Part shown: positions 61,609-64,000 of the stretch, in pieces
Layout of the letters: every line of letters starts with the position of its first letter
How positions within the stretch are numbered: position 1 is the stretch's first letter
Source of the DNA: Acidulodesulfobacterium sp021802425
GTDB taxonomy: Bacteria > SZUA-79 > Acidulodesulfobacterales > Acidulodesulfobacteraceae
NCBI GenBank assembly: GCA_021802425.1
Contig: JAJZXJ010000001.1
Span: 124,001 to 188,000, forward strand
Direction of reading: 5' to 3'
DNA length: 64,000 bases
Notes under the pieces: model-generated
Database searches by the model: none
The model's input: only the letters and a program-made list of their open reading frames with translations
Told to the model about the DNA's origin: nothing
Program-made: the position numbers and the translations under genes

Positions 61609-61947
61609 TTAATTCCCGTAAGCCCCGTTTCCGTCTTCCTCCTTTTCTTTGTATTTTTCTAATTTATTGTGCATTTTGAGCTTCGAACCCGTAAGCCTTA
61701 TCTCGAAAATTCGCACATACATGCTGTGCGCTCCCGCGAAAAACATAAAAAGATTTGCGGCGTAAAGAATTACTACGGCCGGATACCGCTTAAAAGAGTA
61801 ACCGATAAACAGATAAAAAGAATTAATGAGATATTTAAAATCATGATTGGTAAAATAAAAAAGAACGAACAATCCGCTAAAGACAAGAAAGATTAATTCA
61901 AAAATATCGAGTTCATAACCCGATCCGGACCCATTCGTATTTTTCAT
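61609..61947 (-). CDS. Small two-helix membrane protein in T4SS-like cluster
   Basis: 112 residues with two hydrophobic segments (about 14-32 and 56-76) and a charged C-terminus (KLEKYKEKEEDG). No family recognised. It lies between the coupling ATPase and the VirB9-like gene and is probably an accessory inner-membrane component. Confidence 0.6.
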   Translation of the reverse strand: MKNTNGSGSGYELDIFELIFLVFSGLFVLFYFTNHDFKYLINSFYLFIGYSFKRYPAVVILYAANLFMFFAGAHSMYVRIFEIRLTGSKLKMHNKLEKYKEKEEDGNGAYGN

Positions 61948-61998
61948 TTTTTTACCCCCTCCGTTCGTTTTATATATTCATTATATTTGCGCTTGTCA

Positions 61999-63849
61999 TC
62001 ATTGTTCGAAATAACTTTTTAATTTCGGTTTATAAATCGGATGAAGATAAACAATCCCGGGTCCTTTTATCCCGCCTCCCGAATATATCCTGTAAATAGC
62101 CTGATTTAATTTTAAACCGGCAAAATCGTTCGTATCGAAAGAAGGCATTTTTTCATATGTCCTGGTCGTACCCTGCGAAATAGTGTTATCTTCGGACAGG
62201 AGTCCGCCGACATATGGGTTGAATCTGGCTCCGTCATCCTGCTCCGTTATATTTTCCGTTATTTTTAACTTATATTCCTTGTCGCATATCTTTGAAGCCT
62301 TTTCCCTCGAATAATCGTCGCTTAATGAAAGCCATACGGAAGACCTTATATTGCCAATCAATGAATTAAGCCTTTCTTCCGACCCCAGTTTTAATTTTAA
62401 AGAACTGTAGCCCTGCGTAAGAACTATGTTTATTGCCTTCGATTGCCTGCATCTTGCAAAAAATTCCGCGTCCGATTCTATATCTCCAGATGTTACATAA
62501 TTTTGATATTCGTCGCATATAAAGACCACCGGTCTTTTAATATTAACGGCGCTATCCGCTGCCGAGTTATAAACCCTGTTTAAAACCGTCCTGAAATAGT
62601 CAAGTTTAAGCATGATGCCGATTGCCTTGCCCGTTAAACCATATTTGGATTCAGGCATTCTTAAGATGACTATTCTCCCGCTGTTTATCACATCCTGAAA
62701 GCCGGGAAAATTGAGTTTTTCTTCCGGCGGGCAGAATGTTTCTTTATACAGCGGTTTTATAAAATCGGAACAAACCCTCATGGATTCGCTTTTTATTATC
62801 GCCTTTGTCCTTTCATCGAGCCCGCGAAAATCTCCGCCCGTAAAATATGCCGCGGCAAGCCTTATTTCGTCTAAAGCATTATAATCGTCATAATTTTCAT
62901 AATAACCCCCTGCCTTATCTTCGTTATCGTCCTTTTCAGCCCTGCCGTTATTTGCGCGCTTTTCTTTTGCGTTTATCAAATTGACGGCATATTCGAGCAT
63001 GTCTTTTAATTTTATTTCGTCCGCTATTATTTCGTATATGTCGCTCAATGTTGCATAGCCAAAGCACGATCTTATTAACCCGATAGAGTTTGCAAGCAGG
63101 TTAATAGATTTATCTTTCCAATAGCTGTCCTGTCTTCCGTCGTTTGAATTCATATTTTCTATAACCGAATACAGCCTTTCGGCAATAACTTTAGCGTCCA
63201 GCCGCGGATAATGTACCGGATTAAAATAACAACCGGAACCCGGCTCGATTATAATAATATCCCTTTGCCTGCCATTTCTTTCGAGAATTCTTACCGCTTC
63301 CTTCCAAAAGTCTCCTTTTACATCGAGTATAAGCCCGCCGATTCTTTCGTCTTCCGCCCATTTTTTGCAATTTGCCAGCTGGTCGAAATACGGATATGCG
63401 CAGGCGGTTGTTTTACCCGTTCCGGTTGCCCCGAAAATAATCAGCCCCGTATAAAGACCGTTTTTATCCATAATAAGCCATTCGGGCTTTTCTTTTCTGC
63501 TTCCGTCTCTATTATGAATTTCCCCTATCACAAGTTTGAAATCTCCTTCTTCCGGCCATATCGGTTCATATTTTCTTGAAAATTTTTTAATATTTTTATG
63601 TTTATTTTCCGGCTTGAAATATAAATATTTGTTATAAAGCATATTAGAAAATGTATAAGCCGAAATAAACCATGTTGTTACCGGCGTTAAAATAAAAAAG
63701 AGCCTGACATATTTAAAATAATCAAAATAATAAACTATGCTTTTGTCCGAAAAAAAATTTGAAATTATAAAAGTATAAAACAGCTCAAATCCGCATATTA
63801 AAAGGGATATGCCAATTTTTACAATCAATCCGTTATTGTTTTTCTTCAA
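61999..63849 (-). CDS. VirD4/TraG-like type IV coupling ATPase
   Basis: 616 residues. Two N-terminal membrane helices (about 10-32 and 48-70), Walker A GATGTGKT at 140-147, Walker B VVFICDEYQNY with Asp446, and the motif FFARCRQSKAINIVLTQGYSSL near 475, typical of TraM-recognition/TraG-D proteins. Coupling proteins dock substrates onto a type IV secretion channel. No relaxase gene is in the window, so conjugation versus protein export is undecided. Its start overlaps the upstream gene by 17 bases. Confidence 0.87.
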   Translation of the reverse strand: MKKNNNGLIVKIGISLLICGFELFYTFIISNFFSDKSIVYYFDYFKYVRLFFILTPVTTWFISAYTFSNMLYNKYLYFKPENKHKNIKKFSRKYEPIWPEEGDFKLVIGEIHNRDGSRKEKPEWLIMDKNGLYTGLIIFGATGTGKTTACAYPYFDQLANCKKWAEDERIGGLILDVKGDFWKEAVRILERNGRQRDIIIIEPGSGCYFNPVHYPRLDAKVIAERLYSVIENMNSNDGRQDSYWKDKSINLLANSIGLIRSCFGYATLSDIYEIIADEIKLKDMLEYAVNLINAKEKRANNGRAEKDDNEDKAGGYYENYDDYNALDEIRLAAAYFTGGDFRGLDERTKAIIKSESMRVCSDFIKPLYKETFCPPEEKLNFPGFQDVINSGRIVILRMPESKYGLTGKAIGIMLKLDYFRTVLNRVYNSAADSAVNIKRPVVFICDEYQNYVTSGDIESDAEFFARCRQSKAINIVLTQGYSSLKLKLGSEERLNSLIGNIRSSVWLSLSDDYSREKASKICDKEYKLKITENITEQDDGARFNPYVGGLLSEDNTISQGTTRTYEKMPSFDTNDFAGLKLNQAIYRIYSGGGIKGPGIVYLHPIYKPKLKSYFEQ

Positions 63850-64000
63850 ACCTTTGCGCCGTTACCCTTTTAATAATATTTTTTACCGCCCTGATATCCG
63901 AATAATATGTCCACAAAGAAGATTCCAGAATCTTAATGTCTTCGGTCTTAACAAAATCTCTCCCGTTTAAAAAGGCATTAACCTTTATTATTCTAATCAC
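63833..64000 (-). CDS. AAA ATPase of the MoxR/RavA type, C-terminal fragment (continues outside window)
   Basis: The frame is open from the window edge to a TAA at 63833-63835: 55 residues including FLNGRDFVKTEDIKILESSL and WTYYSDIRAVKNII. The pattern LxGRDxVxxEDxxxL...LW is typical of the lid domain of MoxR/RavA ATPases. The nucleotide-binding part lies outside. It overlaps the coupling ATPase by 17 bases, so it belongs to the same transcription unit. Confidence 0.6.
   Translation of the reverse strand: MIRIIKVNAFLNGRDFVKTEDIKILESSLWTYYSDIRAVKNIIKRVTAQRFEEKQ

Noticed and set aside
58331..64000. Complete conjugative element
   Set aside because: No relaxase, integrase, pilin or VirB4 is visible and no flanking repeats were found, so only a partial secretion-like cluster is claimed.

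Overview
The window reads as a chromosomal segment of an AT-rich, motile, Gram-negative (diderm) bacterium. Evidence for a diderm is the P-ring and L-ring flagellar genes (flgI, flgH), lipoproteins and an OmpA-type MotB. A futalosine-pathway menaquinone gene (mqnC), a glutamate-1-semialdehyde aminotransferase (hemL), a CofH-type radical SAM gene, a monohaem c-type lipoprotein and many radical SAM enzymes suggest an anaerobic or microaerophilic life. The overall flavour is deltaproteobacterial (Desulfobacterota-like); that placement is inference, since no rRNA is present.

Layout. (1) 1-5995, plus strand: a chemosensory and flagellar-export operon: cheA (5' end outside the window), cheB, cheW, a ParA-like ATPase, a second CheW-domain protein, a small unknown, a FliK-like protein and a stand-alone FlhB C-terminal-domain homologue. 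(2) 5979-6797, minus: a PilZ protein. (3) 6941-16104, plus: a flagellar rod/ring/hook-junction block headed by a near-perfect sigma-54 promoter: flgF, flgG, flgA, flgH, flgI, flgM, flgN, flgK, flgL, then the post-transcriptional switch pair csrA and fliW. (4) 16189-19963: a signalling group (pseudo-receiver-GGDEF, HDOD, a small HD-GYP-N-like protein, a second PilZ protein). (5) 20011-24054: motAB (minus), an FlgJ rod-cap/transglycosylase fusion and fliI (plus).

(6) 24084-32501, plus: mqnC, dksA, glgA, two response regulators around a 980-residue hybrid histidine kinase, a YbgC-type thioesterase and a short DnaJ-like protein. (7) 32533-50902, mostly minus: cobD/cbiB, a BI-1 protein, a K+ channel (plus), a GH57 glycosidase, a TPR membrane protein, a PHP hydrolase, miaB, an HU/IHF protein, priA, a radical SAM protein, a histone-deacetylase-family enzyme, an MFS transporter, tRNA-Ala(CGC), hemL, an AXE1-like esterase and a cytochrome c lipoprotein. 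(8) 51005-54996: a fused TIGR03960/DUF2344 radical SAM protein (minus), then an M50 protease and scpA (plus).

(9) 55015-58351, minus: an operon under a clear TPP riboswitch with promoter and intrinsic terminator. Its genes are a CofH-like radical SAM enzyme, thiS, thiG and rluB. The CofH-like gene occupies the place where thiH or thiO is expected, which makes it the best candidate here for something undescribed. (10) 58331-64000, minus: a cluster resembling part of a type IV secretion apparatus: a MoxR/RavA-like ATPase (partial), a VirD4-like coupling ATPase, a small membrane protein, a VirB9/TrbG-like protein, a lipoprotein sharing a domain with it, a VirB1-like transglycosylase and a secreted protein of unknown function. 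No relaxase or integrase is visible, so its conjugative or secretory role is open.
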